From the NCBI GenBank assembly GCA_021824045.1, contig JAKALR010000003.1, forward strand, positions 1 through 54,677: 54,677 nucleotides of DNA. The letters run 5' to 3'. Position 1 is the first letter of the stretch, and each line of letters opens with the position of its first letter. Below are positions 15,724-23,548 of this stretch, piece after piece. This stretch comes from a bacterium (GTDB taxonomy: Bacteria; Patescibacteriota; Minisyncoccia; UBA6257; GWB1-50-10). Under the pieces are notes generated by a model. That model saw only the letters and a program-made list of their open reading frames with translations. It was not told the origin of the DNA and ran no database searches. The translations under genes were made by a program, and so were the position numbers.

Positions 15724-16403
15724 TCACTAATCCTTTTTATTATCCCATAGTATAAACCCATAATTTTGTACTGTAAATCAGAGCTTTTTTTAACCCTTAT
15801 CGTGAGGGTTCCAAAATGTTCGTTCAGATTTTCATAAACTTTTTTACTTTTTGATTTGATGAATACTGTTTTATTAAATTGATTGACTCTGACTCCTGTT
15901 ACTCTTGACCAATATTTTTTTATAACCTCCGCACGGTTCCGATGGATTTGGTTCACAATAACGTTAAGGATGATATCCTTTTTGTTAATTTGAAAAATCT
16001 TTTCAAGCCAAAGAATAGCAAGTCTTACGATATCCGGGTTTGAGTTAGTAAACTGAAATTGATTTCCACTTTTATTTCCCTCCCCTAAATATAATCCCAA
16101 CCCAATAAAGAAAAGTGACTTATGGGTCACGGGACCGATTGTTTCAATTCCTAATTTTCGATATTTACTGATCTTTTCCTCTTTTATCAATTTATTCTTT
16201 TGAGCGCCTTTTAGTCTACCGACGTAGCCGCCTCTCACCATTTTCTCGTGGAGCTTTTTAATCTGTCGCGAGGTTAATTCAACATCATGGCACCAAATAC
16301 TCACCGAACTTTTGGAGACTTTTAATTTCTCCGCAATATCTTTAATACTTCCTCCCTTTCTTCTCAATCCCCGTGCGGCCAATTTTTTATTTGATTTCGC
16401 CAT
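15714..16403 (-). CDS. HTH plus LAGLIDADG-like protein running into tRNA-Met
   Basis: 229 residues from ATG 16403, which lies 27 bases after a TATAAT (16436-16431). N-terminal HTH 'LRRKGGSIKDIAEKLKVSKS' with 'SVSIWCHDV', a basic linker, then 'FFIGLGLYLGEGNKSGNQFQ', 'FTNSNPDIVRLAILWLEKIF', 'KKYWSRVTGVRVNQF' and 'HFGTLTIRVKK'. Each block has a counterpart in the protein at 11400-12131. The last codons GAG-GCT-GGG-TAG are read from the tRNA itself: the stop is tRNA bases 8-10. The paralogues share position and orientation relative to a tRNA, suggesting a targeted insertion habit. Function unproven. Confidence 0.75.
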   Translation of the reverse strand: MAKSNKKLAARGLRRKGGSIKDIAEKLKVSKSSVSIWCHDVELTSRQIKKLHEKMVRGGYVGRLKGAQKNKLIKEEKISKYRKLGIETIGPVTHKSLFFIGLGLYLGEGNKSGNQFQFTNSNPDIVRLAILWLEKIFQINKKDIILNVIVNQIHRNRAEVIKKYWSRVTGVRVNQFNKTVFIKSKSKKVYENLNEHFGTLTIRVKKSSDLQYKIMGLYYGIIKRISEAG

Positions 16404-16520
16404 AGAACCGACAATAACACTATCTGTATCATTATAGCATGGGTTCGATTCACATCCACTTCTCAAACATTAAGAGTGGGGACTTCACATTTCTGAAAAA
16501 TCGTGATAATCTGTAGTAAT

Positions 16521-16595
16521 CGCGGGGAGGAGCAGCGGTCGCTCGTCGGGCCCATAACCCGGAGGTCGCCGGTTCGAATCCGGCCCCCGCAACCA
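16521..16595 (+). tRNA. Initiator tRNA-fMet (CAT), CCA encoded
   Basis: CGCGGGG 5' end with the C1-A72 mismatch of bacterial initiators; anticodon arm TCGGG-CCCATAA-CCCGG with the three G-C pairs that mark initiator tRNA; T-arm GCCGG-TTCGAAT-CCGGC; ends in AACCA with CCA at 16593-16595. A GATAAT box at 16505-16510 with TTCACA at 16484-16489 is a plausible promoter. Confidence 0.95.
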
Positions 16596-16599
16596 ACTT

Positions 16600-16623
16600 G
16601 AAAAACTGCGGATGCAGTTTTTC
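16600..16623 (+). terminator. Terminator after tRNA-fMet
   Basis: GAAAAACTGC (16600-16609) and GCAGTTTTTC (16614-16623), perfect 10-bp stem with a 4-base loop, followed by tgcgtttt. Confidence 0.88.
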
Positions 16624-16642
16624 TGCGTTTTAGACACCCTTA

Positions 16643-16671
16643 TTGCCAACCGGAAAAATTTCCAATACTAT
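16643..16671 (+). promoter_or_regulatory. Sigma-70 promoter of tRNA-Asp
   Basis: TTGCCA (16643-16648), 17-base spacer, TACTAT (16666-16671); the tRNA begins 13 bases later. Confidence 0.7.
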
Positions 16672-16683
16672 ATAGGAAGATTT

Positions 16684-16757
16684 GCAGCCGTAGCTCAATT
16701 GGTTAGAGCACTGCCCTGTCACGGCAGGGGTTACCGGTTCGAGTCCGGCCGGCTGCG
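16684..16757 (+). tRNA. tRNA-Asp (GTC)
   Basis: Acceptor GCAGCCG/CGGCTGC, D-arm GCTC/GAGC, anticodon arm CTGCC-CTGTCAC-GGCAG (anticodon GTC), T-arm with a closing A-C mismatch, discriminator G73 as expected for Asp. CCA is not encoded. The following gene starts 12 bases later and likely shares the transcript. Confidence 0.93.
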
Positions 16758-16769
16758 CAAAAGACAATC

Positions 16770-17450
16770 ATGAAAGCAGTTATTTTGGCCGCCGGACTCG
16801 GAACCCGGATGCAACCCCTCACCAACGAAATTCCCAAGCCGCTCCTCACAATCGGCGGCATGCCCCTCATACAAAGGATCATTGCTACCTTTCCCGCCGA
16901 GGTTTCCGAGATCATCGTGGTCGTGGGGTACCGGGGAGAGCAGATACAAAACTTCCTCGGAGGCGAATTCCTGGGAAGGAAAATAAACTACGTCTTCCAG
17001 GAAAATCCCGCTTCCGGAACCATGGAAGCCCTGAAACTTTGCCGATCATACTTGGACGGCGAAAAGAGATTCTTCGTGTTTTATTCGGACGACCTCATCG
17101 ACGGAGAAACGCTCAAAAAAATGATGGCGTACGACCTCGCGGCTGCCGTTGCAACCCATCCGGAACCGCAAAAGTTCGGCGTTGTGATCGTCGACGAAAA
17201 TGAGAATATCAAAGAAATCGTGGAAAAACCCGAACATCCGCTTTCCAACATCGTCCTCGCGAACGGGCTTCTCCTCACGAACGATATTTTCACCTATGAA
17301 CCGACAATGGAAAGCGGGAGGGAAAAATATCTTTCCTACGCCCTCTCCCGCATGATCAAGGATCACGACGTCAAAGCGGTCATGGCCCGTGAGTGGATTC
17401 CGATCGGTACGCCGGAGGATCTTGCGAAAGCAGATCAGTTTTTCTCGTAA
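16770..17450 (+). CDS. Sugar-1-phosphate nucleotidyltransferase (GlmU/RmlA-like)
   Basis: 226 residues, a single Rossmann-like GT-A domain. 'MKAVILAAGLGTRMQPLT' with 'PKPLL' is the nucleotide-binding signature, 'YSDDLID' the metal-binding Asp motif (about 105-111), then 'FGVVIVDENENIKEIVEKPE' and 'EWIPIGTPEDLAKA'. It activates a sugar phosphate with NTP, probably for cell-surface glycans; the sugar cannot be named. There is no C-terminal acetyltransferase domain, unlike GlmU. It starts 12 bp after tRNA-Asp and converges on gatA, overlapping its end by 16 bp. Confidence 0.9.
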   Translation: MKAVILAAGLGTRMQPLTNEIPKPLLTIGGMPLIQRIIATFPAEVSEIIVVVGYRGEQIQNFLGGEFLGRKINYVFQENPASGTMEALKLCRSYLDGEKRFFVFYSDDLIDGETLKKMMAYDLAAAVATHPEPQKFGVVIVDENENIKEIVEKPEHPLSNIVLANGLLLTNDIFTYEPTMESGREKYLSYALSRMIKDHDVKAVMAREWIPIGTPEDLAKADQFFS

Positions 17451-18877
17451 AGTTTGCCGAGCGCGAAAAGCCTGTTTTCCTCGAAGCGGTTCCCGATCAG
17501 TTGGAAGCCGACCGGCAACTCTCCCCCGCCGAGGCTGTACTGCTTGATCGGAACGGCAAGCGCCGGAATCCCCGCGAGGTTTGTCTGGGTCGTAAAAATA
17601 TCCGAGAGGTACATGGCCATCGGGTCGGAGATTTTTTCTCCGAACCTGAAGGCCGGCGCCGGCGCGACGGGCGCCATAATGGCATCAACATTCTTGAACG
17701 CTTCATCGAAATCGTTCTTGATCAAGCGCCTCACCTTCTGCGCTTTGGCATAATAGGCATCGTAGTAACCGGCCGAAAGGACGAAGGTTCCGAGGAGGAT
17801 CCGCCGCCGCGGCTCCGGACCGAAACCGGTCCCCCGCGTCGCGAGGTATAAATCGGACAAGCTTTTTGCTTCGTTTCTCATGCCGGCGACGCCTTGGTAG
17901 CGGACGCCGTCGAAGCGCGCCAAATTCGAACTCACTTCCGCGGGCATAATGATGTAATAGCACGAGAGCGCGTACTTGGCGTGAGGCAACTCGATTTCCC
18001 TGAACTCGATGCCGAGTTTTTTGAATTTTTGGACCGCGAACTCGAGTCCTTCCTCGACTTCCCTGCTGAGGCCGGAAACGAAAAATTCTTTCGGGAGACC
18101 GATCTTCAGCCCCCTTGCGTCATCCAAATGTTCTCCCGCTCCATAGACGTGGTTGACGGTCGTCGAATCCAACGCGTCCTTTCCCGCAAAGTGCCGAAAA
18201 AGTATTTCCGCGTCTTCCACGGTTTTGGCCATCGGTCCGATCTGATCGAGGCTGGAGGCCATGGCAATGAGGCCGGAACGCGATACCGCGCCGTAAGTCG
18301 GGCGGAGGCCCACAATGCCGCAGAAAGAAGCGGGAAGGCATATGGAGCCGCTGGTATCGCTTCCGAGGGCCGCCATGGCGAGTCCTGCCGCGACGGCGGC
18401 AGCAGAGCCCCCCGAAGATCCTCCGGGAACCCTCGAAAGATCATAGGGATTTTTTGTTTTCTTGAACGCCGAGTATTCCGTCGAAGATCCCATGGCGAAT
18501 TCGTCCATATTCGCCTTCCCCAAGAGAACAGCGTTAGCGTCCTTCAGTTTCCTGACGACCGTGGCATCGTACGAAGCGACGTAATTTTCAAGCATTTTCG
18601 AAGCGGCCGTGGTCTTCATGCCCTTGACGAGCATGTTGTCCTTCAAGGCCATCGGGACACCGGCGATCTCCGAAATTCCGTCGCCGGAGGCGATTTTCTC
18701 GTCAACGACCGAAGCGGCCGCGAGCGCCTCCTCGCCGAAAATCGAAAGGTATGCTCCAATCTCCCCATCCTTCGCGTCGATGGCTTTCAAAAACTCTCCT
18801 GTCGCCTCTTTGGCGGAAAATTTCTTTTCCGTAAGGCCGCTATGGAATTCTTTTATGGTTAACTCGTTCACGTTCAT
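17435..18877 (-). CDS. gatA: Asp-tRNA(Asn)/Glu-tRNA(Gln) amidotransferase subunit A
   Basis: 480 residues from ATG 18877 (a tandem ATG at 18880 is equivalent). Amidase-signature catalytic triad is visible: Lys in 'ALKDNMLVKG', the Ser-cis-Ser of 'GGSSGGSAAAVAAG', and 'GSDTSGSICLPASF'. GatA releases ammonia from glutamine for transamidation of mischarged tRNA. It directly follows gatC, separated by one base. gatB, the third subunit, is not in this window and must be elsewhere. Confidence 0.96.
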   Translation of the reverse strand: MNVNELTIKEFHSGLTEKKFSAKEATGEFLKAIDAKDGEIGAYLSIFGEEALAAASVVDEKIASGDGISEIAGVPMALKDNMLVKGMKTTAASKMLENYVASYDATVVRKLKDANAVLLGKANMDEFAMGSSTEYSAFKKTKNPYDLSRVPGGSSGGSAAAVAAGLAMAALGSDTSGSICLPASFCGIVGLRPTYGAVSRSGLIAMASSLDQIGPMAKTVEDAEILFRHFAGKDALDSTTVNHVYGAGEHLDDARGLKIGLPKEFFVSGLSREVEEGLEFAVQKFKKLGIEFREIELPHAKYALSCYYIIMPAEVSSNLARFDGVRYQGVAGMRNEAKSLSDLYLATRGTGFGPEPRRRILLGTFVLSAGYYDAYYAKAQKVRRLIKNDFDEAFKNVDAIMAPVAPAPAFRFGEKISDPMAMYLSDIFTTQTNLAGIPALAVPIKQYSLGGGELPVGFQLIGNRFEENRLFALGKLYEKN

Positions 18878-18881
18878 CATA

Positions 18882-19178
18882 TCAATCCGCGCTCGCGTCG
18901 AAGACTGCCGGAACCTTGAGGTATCCGTCCTTCGTCTCCGGAAATTCTTTTTTCGCCGCTTCGCCGTCCAAAGCGCCCGTCGTTTCGTCGTTCCTCCAAA
19001 CATTCAGCGACGAAGTGCCGCCGTTCATGGGTTCCACGTCGTCCGTCGGCAGCTCTTTCAGTTCCTCAAAATGGGCCAAAACGCCTCCCAAATCGTGGAG
19101 AAGTTTTTCTTCTTCCCCTTCTTCGATTTTCATTCTCGAGAGATCCGCCAATTTTTCCAAATCCTTCTTCGTCAGCAT
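18882..19178 (-). CDS. gatC: Asp/Glu-tRNA amidotransferase subunit C
   Basis: 98 residues. 'LTKKDLEKLADLSRMKIEEG', 'LGGVLAHFEELKELPTDDVE' and the end 'DGYLKVPAVFD' are the GatC signature. It wraps and stabilises GatA against GatB. A TATAAT (19190-19185) lies 6 bases before the ATG, so gatCA has its own leaderless promoter separate from ligA upstream. Confidence 0.93.
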   Translation of the reverse strand: MLTKKDLEKLADLSRMKIEEGEEEKLLHDLGGVLAHFEELKELPTDDVEPMNGGTSSLNVWRNDETTGALDGEAAKKEFPETKDGYLKVPAVFDASAD

Positions 19179-19184
19179 AGAAAA

Positions 19185-19190
19185 ATTATA
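19185..19190 (-). promoter_or_regulatory. -10 box of gatCA (leaderless)
   Basis: TATAAT on the minus strand, 6 bases before the gatC ATG. No Shine-Dalgarno site. Confidence 0.65.
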
Positions 19191-19263
19191 GAGTAACTGG
19201 CAATGAGGAACAAGTATGGTAGATATATCTATTTATATCCGTGAGTATCCGTCAGTATCCGTT

Positions 19264-21390
19264 CTACCCGACCAACTTTTTGAATTCTTCTTCGTTCAGT
19301 ATTCTCATCCCCAACTTCTTTGCTTTCTCAAGCTTCGACCCAGGATTCTCGCCCGCGACGACATATGCGGTCTTGGAAGAGACACTTTCCGAAACGTCTC
19401 CTCCCAACTCCCGTATCTTATCTTTTGCCTCGTCGCGCGACATCGAAGACAGCGTGCCCGTCAGGACGAAGACTTCACCCTGCAGCTTGCGGCTTGCGGT
19501 ATGCAGCTTGGACAGCTCAATTTGGACGCCTGCCTTTTCCAGTTTTTCCAGAAGCTTCAGATTTTTCCCGCCGCGGAACCAATCATAGATGCTCTTCGCG
19601 ACGATCGGCCCGATATCCTGGATGTTTTGCAAATCTTCCACAGATAATTTCTGAAATCTCTTCAGGACGTCTGTTGGTTTTAAAATTGAAAATTGAAAAT
19701 TGAAAATTGCGCCCCCCAGGGCGATAGCCGTCTCTTCGCCGACATGGAGTATCCCCAGGGCATACAGGAATCTCGGCAGGGTTATTTTCTTTTTTTCATC
19801 CACCTCGCGCACGATGTTTTCGGCTGATTTCTCGCCGAATCGGGGAAGAGCTTCGATGTCCCCTTCCTTGAGACTGAAGATGTCGGCGGCATCGGCGATT
19901 AAACCTTCATCCAGGAATTTGTCCAGTATTTTCGGCCCCAATCCTCTGATGTCGAACGCGGCGCGGGAAACGAAATGGTACAGTGATTCCTTGTGCTTGG
20001 CTCCGCAATCCGGATTTGTGCATTTCGAAAGCGCACCGATCTTCACGACACGGCCGCCGTCGACCGGGCAGAAGGCGGGCATTTTGAACGGCTTCTCCCT
20101 GCCGGTCCGCAATTTCTTCAGGACTTCGACCACCTGGGGAATAACGTCCCCCGCGCGGGAAACGATAACCGTATCTCCCACCCGGAGATCGAGCCGATTC
20201 ACTTCATCGTCGTTGTGGAGCGTGGCGTGCGTGATTGTGACGCCGCCGACTTGGACCGGCTCCATGACGGCGACGGGAGTCAAAACGCCCGTCCGGCCGA
20301 CCTGGACCACGATATCCAAAACCTTCGTCGTTGCTTCCTTCGGGGAGAATTTATAGGCCATGGCTCCCCGCGGCGCTTTCCCCGCGACGCCGGCGCGGTC
20401 GAAAATCTCGTTGCTGTTCACCAAGACCACCGTTCCGTCGATCTCGTACGGAATTTCGTTCCTCTTTCTGACCCACGAATCCCTGAATCGGAAGGCCTCC
20501 TCCAGAGAATCCGCTCCCCGGTTATGGGGATTGGTCTTGAAACCGAACGCTTTGAGGAGCAGGTGCTCCTCTTCGTGAAATCGCTGGCCGAGGTCGGTGA
20601 AGAGCGCGTATTGGAACGAGTCGAGCTTCCGCGACGCCGTTATTTTCGGATCGAGCTGGCGGATGGACCCCGCCGCGATGTTCCGGGGATTGGCATACGC
20701 CCGTTCGCCCTTCTCAACTTGCTCCTTGCTTATCCTCTCGAATTCTTTCCGCGTGATGAATGCTTCGCCGCGAACGACTAAGCGCTTAGGGTTCAGGGTG
20801 TAGAGGGCGGGGTCGACACCAAGCTTCCGCAAGTTTTCAGCAACCTCGTTGGGCGGAAGGAGGTTCAGGGGAATGGCCTCGATCGTTTTCAGATTCTGCG
20901 TGACATCTTCGCCCACGAGACCGTTCCCCCGCGTCGATCCTTGGACCAAGACGCCTTGCTCATAGGTGAGTTCGATGGCCAGGCCGTCGATTTTGAGTTC
21001 ACAATAGAGGAGCGGCGGATGAGATTTGCCGTAGGGTTTTTCTCCAAGCGATCGATGAATGGTTTTCAAATCGCCTCCCAGAAAATTTTCCAGTCGCGAA
21101 AGCCACGCGCGCATATCTTCCTCCGAGAAAGAATCGTCGAATGATATCATCGGCCGCTCGTGGGGAACTTTCTTGAACGCCTTGAGAGGCTTCCCTTCCA
21201 CCCGCTGCGTCGGCGAATCGGACGTGACGAACTCGGGGAATCGGTGTTCGAGATCGAACAATTCCTTCTTGAGGGAATCGAGCGCTTCCGGGGATATCAA
21301 TTCCTTGTCCAAGACGTGGTACGCGTACCGGTACCGGTTAATCTCCTTCCTGAGCTTTTCGATTCTCTTTTTTGCCTCATCTCTCGTCAT
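19264..21390 (-). CDS. ligA: NAD-dependent DNA ligase
   Basis: 708 residues. Ia domain at the N-terminus, adenylation site 'LLYCELKIDGLAIELTYEQG' (active Lys about residue 134), 'STRGNGLVGEDVTQN', zinc finger with four Cys ('AFCPVDGG...ALSKCTNPDCGAKH'), helix-hairpin-helix region and C-terminal BRCT ('VFVLTGTLSSMSRDEAKDKI'). It seals nicks in replication and repair. The HhH region carries an in-frame AT-rich insert 'IFNFQFSILKP' encoded by tandem AAAATTG repeats (19681-19710). It sits 10 bp behind the pilus run and may be co-transcribed. Confidence 0.97.
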   Translation of the reverse strand: MTRDEAKKRIEKLRKEINRYRYAYHVLDKELISPEALDSLKKELFDLEHRFPEFVTSDSPTQRVEGKPLKAFKKVPHERPMISFDDSFSEEDMRAWLSRLENFLGGDLKTIHRSLGEKPYGKSHPPLLYCELKIDGLAIELTYEQGVLVQGSTRGNGLVGEDVTQNLKTIEAIPLNLLPPNEVAENLRKLGVDPALYTLNPKRLVVRGEAFITRKEFERISKEQVEKGERAYANPRNIAAGSIRQLDPKITASRKLDSFQYALFTDLGQRFHEEEHLLLKAFGFKTNPHNRGADSLEEAFRFRDSWVRKRNEIPYEIDGTVVLVNSNEIFDRAGVAGKAPRGAMAYKFSPKEATTKVLDIVVQVGRTGVLTPVAVMEPVQVGGVTITHATLHNDDEVNRLDLRVGDTVIVSRAGDVIPQVVEVLKKLRTGREKPFKMPAFCPVDGGRVVKIGALSKCTNPDCGAKHKESLYHFVSRAAFDIRGLGPKILDKFLDEGLIADAADIFSLKEGDIEALPRFGEKSAENIVREVDEKKKITLPRFLYALGILHVGEETAIALGGAIFNFQFSILKPTDVLKRFQKLSVEDLQNIQDIGPIVAKSIYDWFRGGKNLKLLEKLEKAGVQIELSKLHTASRKLQGEVFVLTGTLSSMSRDEAKDKIRELGGDVSESVSSKTAYVVAGENPGSKLEKAKKLGMRILNEEEFKKLVG

Positions 21391-21400
21391 ATGAAATTTC

Positions 21401-21802
21401 TTACCTCAGGGAAAAATTCGATTCCAAAACCCGTTCCGATTTGCCGGCATACCCGAAACTCTCCGCCTGAAAACTCACCGGAACGCCTCCGCTGCAGGTG
21501 AAATTCAGGGACGACGAAGCGGTGGCGCCGTTCGCGAGATTGGTCGTCGTGGCGCACAGAGAAAACATCGTGCTGCACAAGGTTGCCGGCGTTGTTGTCG
21601 TGAAGTAGCAATAGAGACTGCGCTCGATGCCCGCGTCGGCGGCGAACACGGCCGCACCGGACGAAACGGCATCGGACGATTGCTGCAGCTGGTAATACAT
21701 GAGGAGTCCCGCGATGGCCGTCCCCACGAGGAATAATCCGCCCATCAGGATGGAAACGATGATCATCGCTTGACCTTTTCTTTTTTCGTTAATTGCAGGC
21801 AT
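21401..21802 (-). CDS. PilX-like minor pilus component
   Basis: 133 residues. The N-terminus 'RKGQAMIIVSILMGGLFLVG' leads into one long hydrophobic helix, like PilX proteins, which begin with a small-residue-rich helix and lack the usual GFTLIE motif. The rest is Ser/Thr-rich with four Cys. Position at the end of the minor pilin genes supports the role; sequence alone would not. It overlaps the preceding pilW-like gene by 14 bp. Confidence 0.6.
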   Translation of the reverse strand: MPAINEKRKGQAMIIVSILMGGLFLVGTAIAGLLMYYQLQQSSDAVSSGAAVFAADAGIERSLYCYFTTTTPATLCSTMFSLCATTTNLANGATASSSLNFTCSGGVPVSFQAESFGYAGKSERVLESNFSLR

Positions 21803-22442
21803 ATTTTCCCGTTTTTAAATTGACCGGCATGTCTTTCGGCAATACCCGCGAGGAGACCGTCGTTTGAAGGTTGAACGGCTGGATCGTCTGGCTGGTTTGG
21901 TTCGGGGAAGCTTCAGCGAAAATGGTCACCCGCCACGGATTGCAGGGAATACCAGCCGCGTCAGCGCCGTACATAGCCGAATCCCCCAAATTCGCCTGGG
22001 AAACGATGAAGCAGAGATTGGAAACGTTGACGTCCGACGACGTGATGGTCGTCGTCGCCCCGCCCTCGCTCCTCGCTATCCGCCCCGACGAAGACAGGGC
22101 GTAGGTGGTCGTCCCGCTGGGACCGATAAAGGTGACTGACGAATACCCCGCCGGATTCCCCGAAACCGTGTCGGTCGCGCAATCCTTGGCCGCCGAAGAG
22201 AGGGAGGAGTCGTTGAATAAATACCCTCCCCTGATTTCCCTCGCCATCTGTTCCAACGCAATATTCAAATTGCCCTGCATGCCCATCACGGTTATGAGAT
22301 GGTTCTCGTTCTGAATGGATTTGATGAATACGCCGCTCGCGATGGCAACGATGACGACAAAGATCGACATGGAGACCAAAAGCTCCACTAAGGTAAACCC
22401 CTCTTTAAAAATTAAAAATTTAAAATTAAAAATTTTCATCAT
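21789..22442 (-). CDS. Prepilin-type minor pilin (PilW/PulJ-like)
   Basis: 217 residues from ATG 22442, which overlaps the preceding stop as ATGATG (translational coupling). Leader peptide ends 'FKEG' before the mature 'FTLVELLVSMSIFVVIVAIA', the type III signal cut by PilD. The body has 'NLNIALEQMAREIRGGYLFN', typical of PilW/GspJ. The leader 'IFNFKFLIFKEG' is encoded by an AT-rich TTTAAAATT repeat of the kind also found between genes here. Confidence 0.82.
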   Translation of the reverse strand: MMKIFNFKFLIFKEGFTLVELLVSMSIFVVIVAIASGVFIKSIQNENHLITVMGMQGNLNIALEQMAREIRGGYLFNDSSLSSAAKDCATDTVSGNPAGYSSVTFIGPSGTTTYALSSSGRIARSEGGATTTITSSDVNVSNLCFIVSQANLGDSAMYGADAAGIPCNPWRVTIFAEASPNQTSQTIQPFNLQTTVSSRVLPKDMPVNLKTGKYACN

Positions 22443-22948
22443 TGTCTCCAATTATAAAATTGATCGTCCAGAGAAATCGTCTTGTTTTGACCCGCCTCCG
22501 ACCAAGAAACGGTTGAGGTCACGTCGATTTCATCGGTTCCCACGACGCCGACCGAAAGAATTCTCGAAAAGAGTGTTGTTTCCGTCGCGCCGCTCGATGA
22601 AAAAATCGGATTATCGCCCGTGAAGATTCCCGTCGACGTACTGAAATAGACGGCGCTGCCCCCTCCCTGACTCAAGTTATCGAACGATACCCCGTAATCG
22701 CCGGTGGTTATATTGGAATTCCAGGGGATATTCTGAGCAACATTCTCGTCGATTTGGTTCTTGACGACCTCGACACCCTCGGCCGCGAGATACGTGGCTT
22801 GCAGGTTATGCACCGCTTCTTTGTCTCTGGCGGTCGAATTGTACATGAGTTGGAAAAGCCCCAAGAGCCCCACGACGACGAGACTCGCCGCCACCAGGGA
22901 TTCTATCATCAAGCTGCCTTCTTTGTTTTTGAAAATATCCTTTTCCAT
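22439..22948 (-). CDS. Prepilin-like minor pilin (PilV/GspI-like)
   Basis: 169 residues. The N-terminal 'NKEGSLMIESLVAASLVVVG' resembles the prepilin signal (K-E-G then a hydrophobic helix with E5 as '..MIESLV'), but G is followed by S instead of F, as in PilV/GspI relatives. 'AHNLQATYLAAEGVEVVKN'-type sequence (here 'VHNLQATYLAAEGVEVVKNQ') is the common PilV block. It is probably part of the pilus tip or priming complex. Confidence 0.75.
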   Translation of the reverse strand: MEKDIFKNKEGSLMIESLVAASLVVVGLLGLFQLMYNSTARDKEAVHNLQATYLAAEGVEVVKNQIDENVAQNIPWNSNITTGDYGVSFDNLSQGGGSAVYFSTSTGIFTGDNPIFSSSGATETTLFSRILSVGVVGTDEIDVTSTVSWSEAGQNKTISLDDQFYNWRQ

Positions 22949-22957
22949 ATTCCGTGA

Positions 22958-23494
22958 TTACGGCGTCGAAACGGAGGAGACGCTTCCGCCGGCGTTAACT
23001 TCGATCCCCGCGGTGACCCCGCTTTTCGTATCCTGAATCACCACCGTCCCGGTGGCATTCGCCGTGAAATACGGCGGAACAAAATAAATATCCTGCGATG
23101 TCGGCGGGATGAACGCGAGCTGGCCGTTTAATTGCAGGGTTTGGATTTGGTAATTATACGGGCTCCCTCCCCACGTGTAATCGGCCATACCGGCGCAACT
23201 ATCGGAACTCGTGCCCACGGCGTAAATGAAATACTCCCCGGTCGACGTGCTGAAATTCACGCCGAAGGCGCAGGTGGTCGTTCCGCCGTATGCGCCGCTC
23301 GTGTATTTATCCAAAGCCAGGGATTTCGCGCGTTCCAGGACTCCCGCGACCTCGGCCCGCCCGGTGTAGAGGACTAAATTGCCGGTCGAGGAATTGCTGT
23401 AAATGATGAACATGGTCGAGAGAATCGCCGTGATGGCGATGACAACAAGCGTCTCGATCAACGTGAAAGCACTCTGATCTTTTGCGTCTTTCAT
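22958..23494 (-). CDS. Prepilin-type minor pilin (FimT/GspH-like)
   Basis: 178 residues from ATG 23494. The signal 'KDQSAFTLIETLVVIAITAI' has Ser-Ala before FTLIE instead of the usual Gly, so cleavage by PilD may be altered. 'VAGVLERAKSLALDKY' is the FimT/GspH helix. It begins the minor pilin group that follows the terminator after pilD. Confidence 0.78.
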   Translation of the reverse strand: MKDAKDQSAFTLIETLVVIAITAILSTMFIIYSNSSTGNLVLYTGRAEVAGVLERAKSLALDKYTSGAYGGTTTCAFGVNFSTSTGEYFIYAVGTSSDSCAGMADYTWGGSPYNYQIQTLQLNGQLAFIPPTSQDIYFVPPYFTANATGTVVIQDTKSGVTAGIEVNAGGSVSSVSTP

Positions 23495-23515
23495 TTCATT
23501 AATGATAACACAAGA

Positions 23516-23548
23516 GACTTCCCGAGCGCCTTCAGTGCTCGGGAAGTC
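23516..23548 (-). terminator. Terminator at the end of pilD
   Basis: GACTTCCCGAGC (23516-23527) pairs with GCTCGGGAAGTC (23537-23548), 12 bp. On the minus strand it is followed by tcttgtgtt. It overlaps the pilD stop codon and separates pilD from the minor pilins. Confidence 0.75.
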
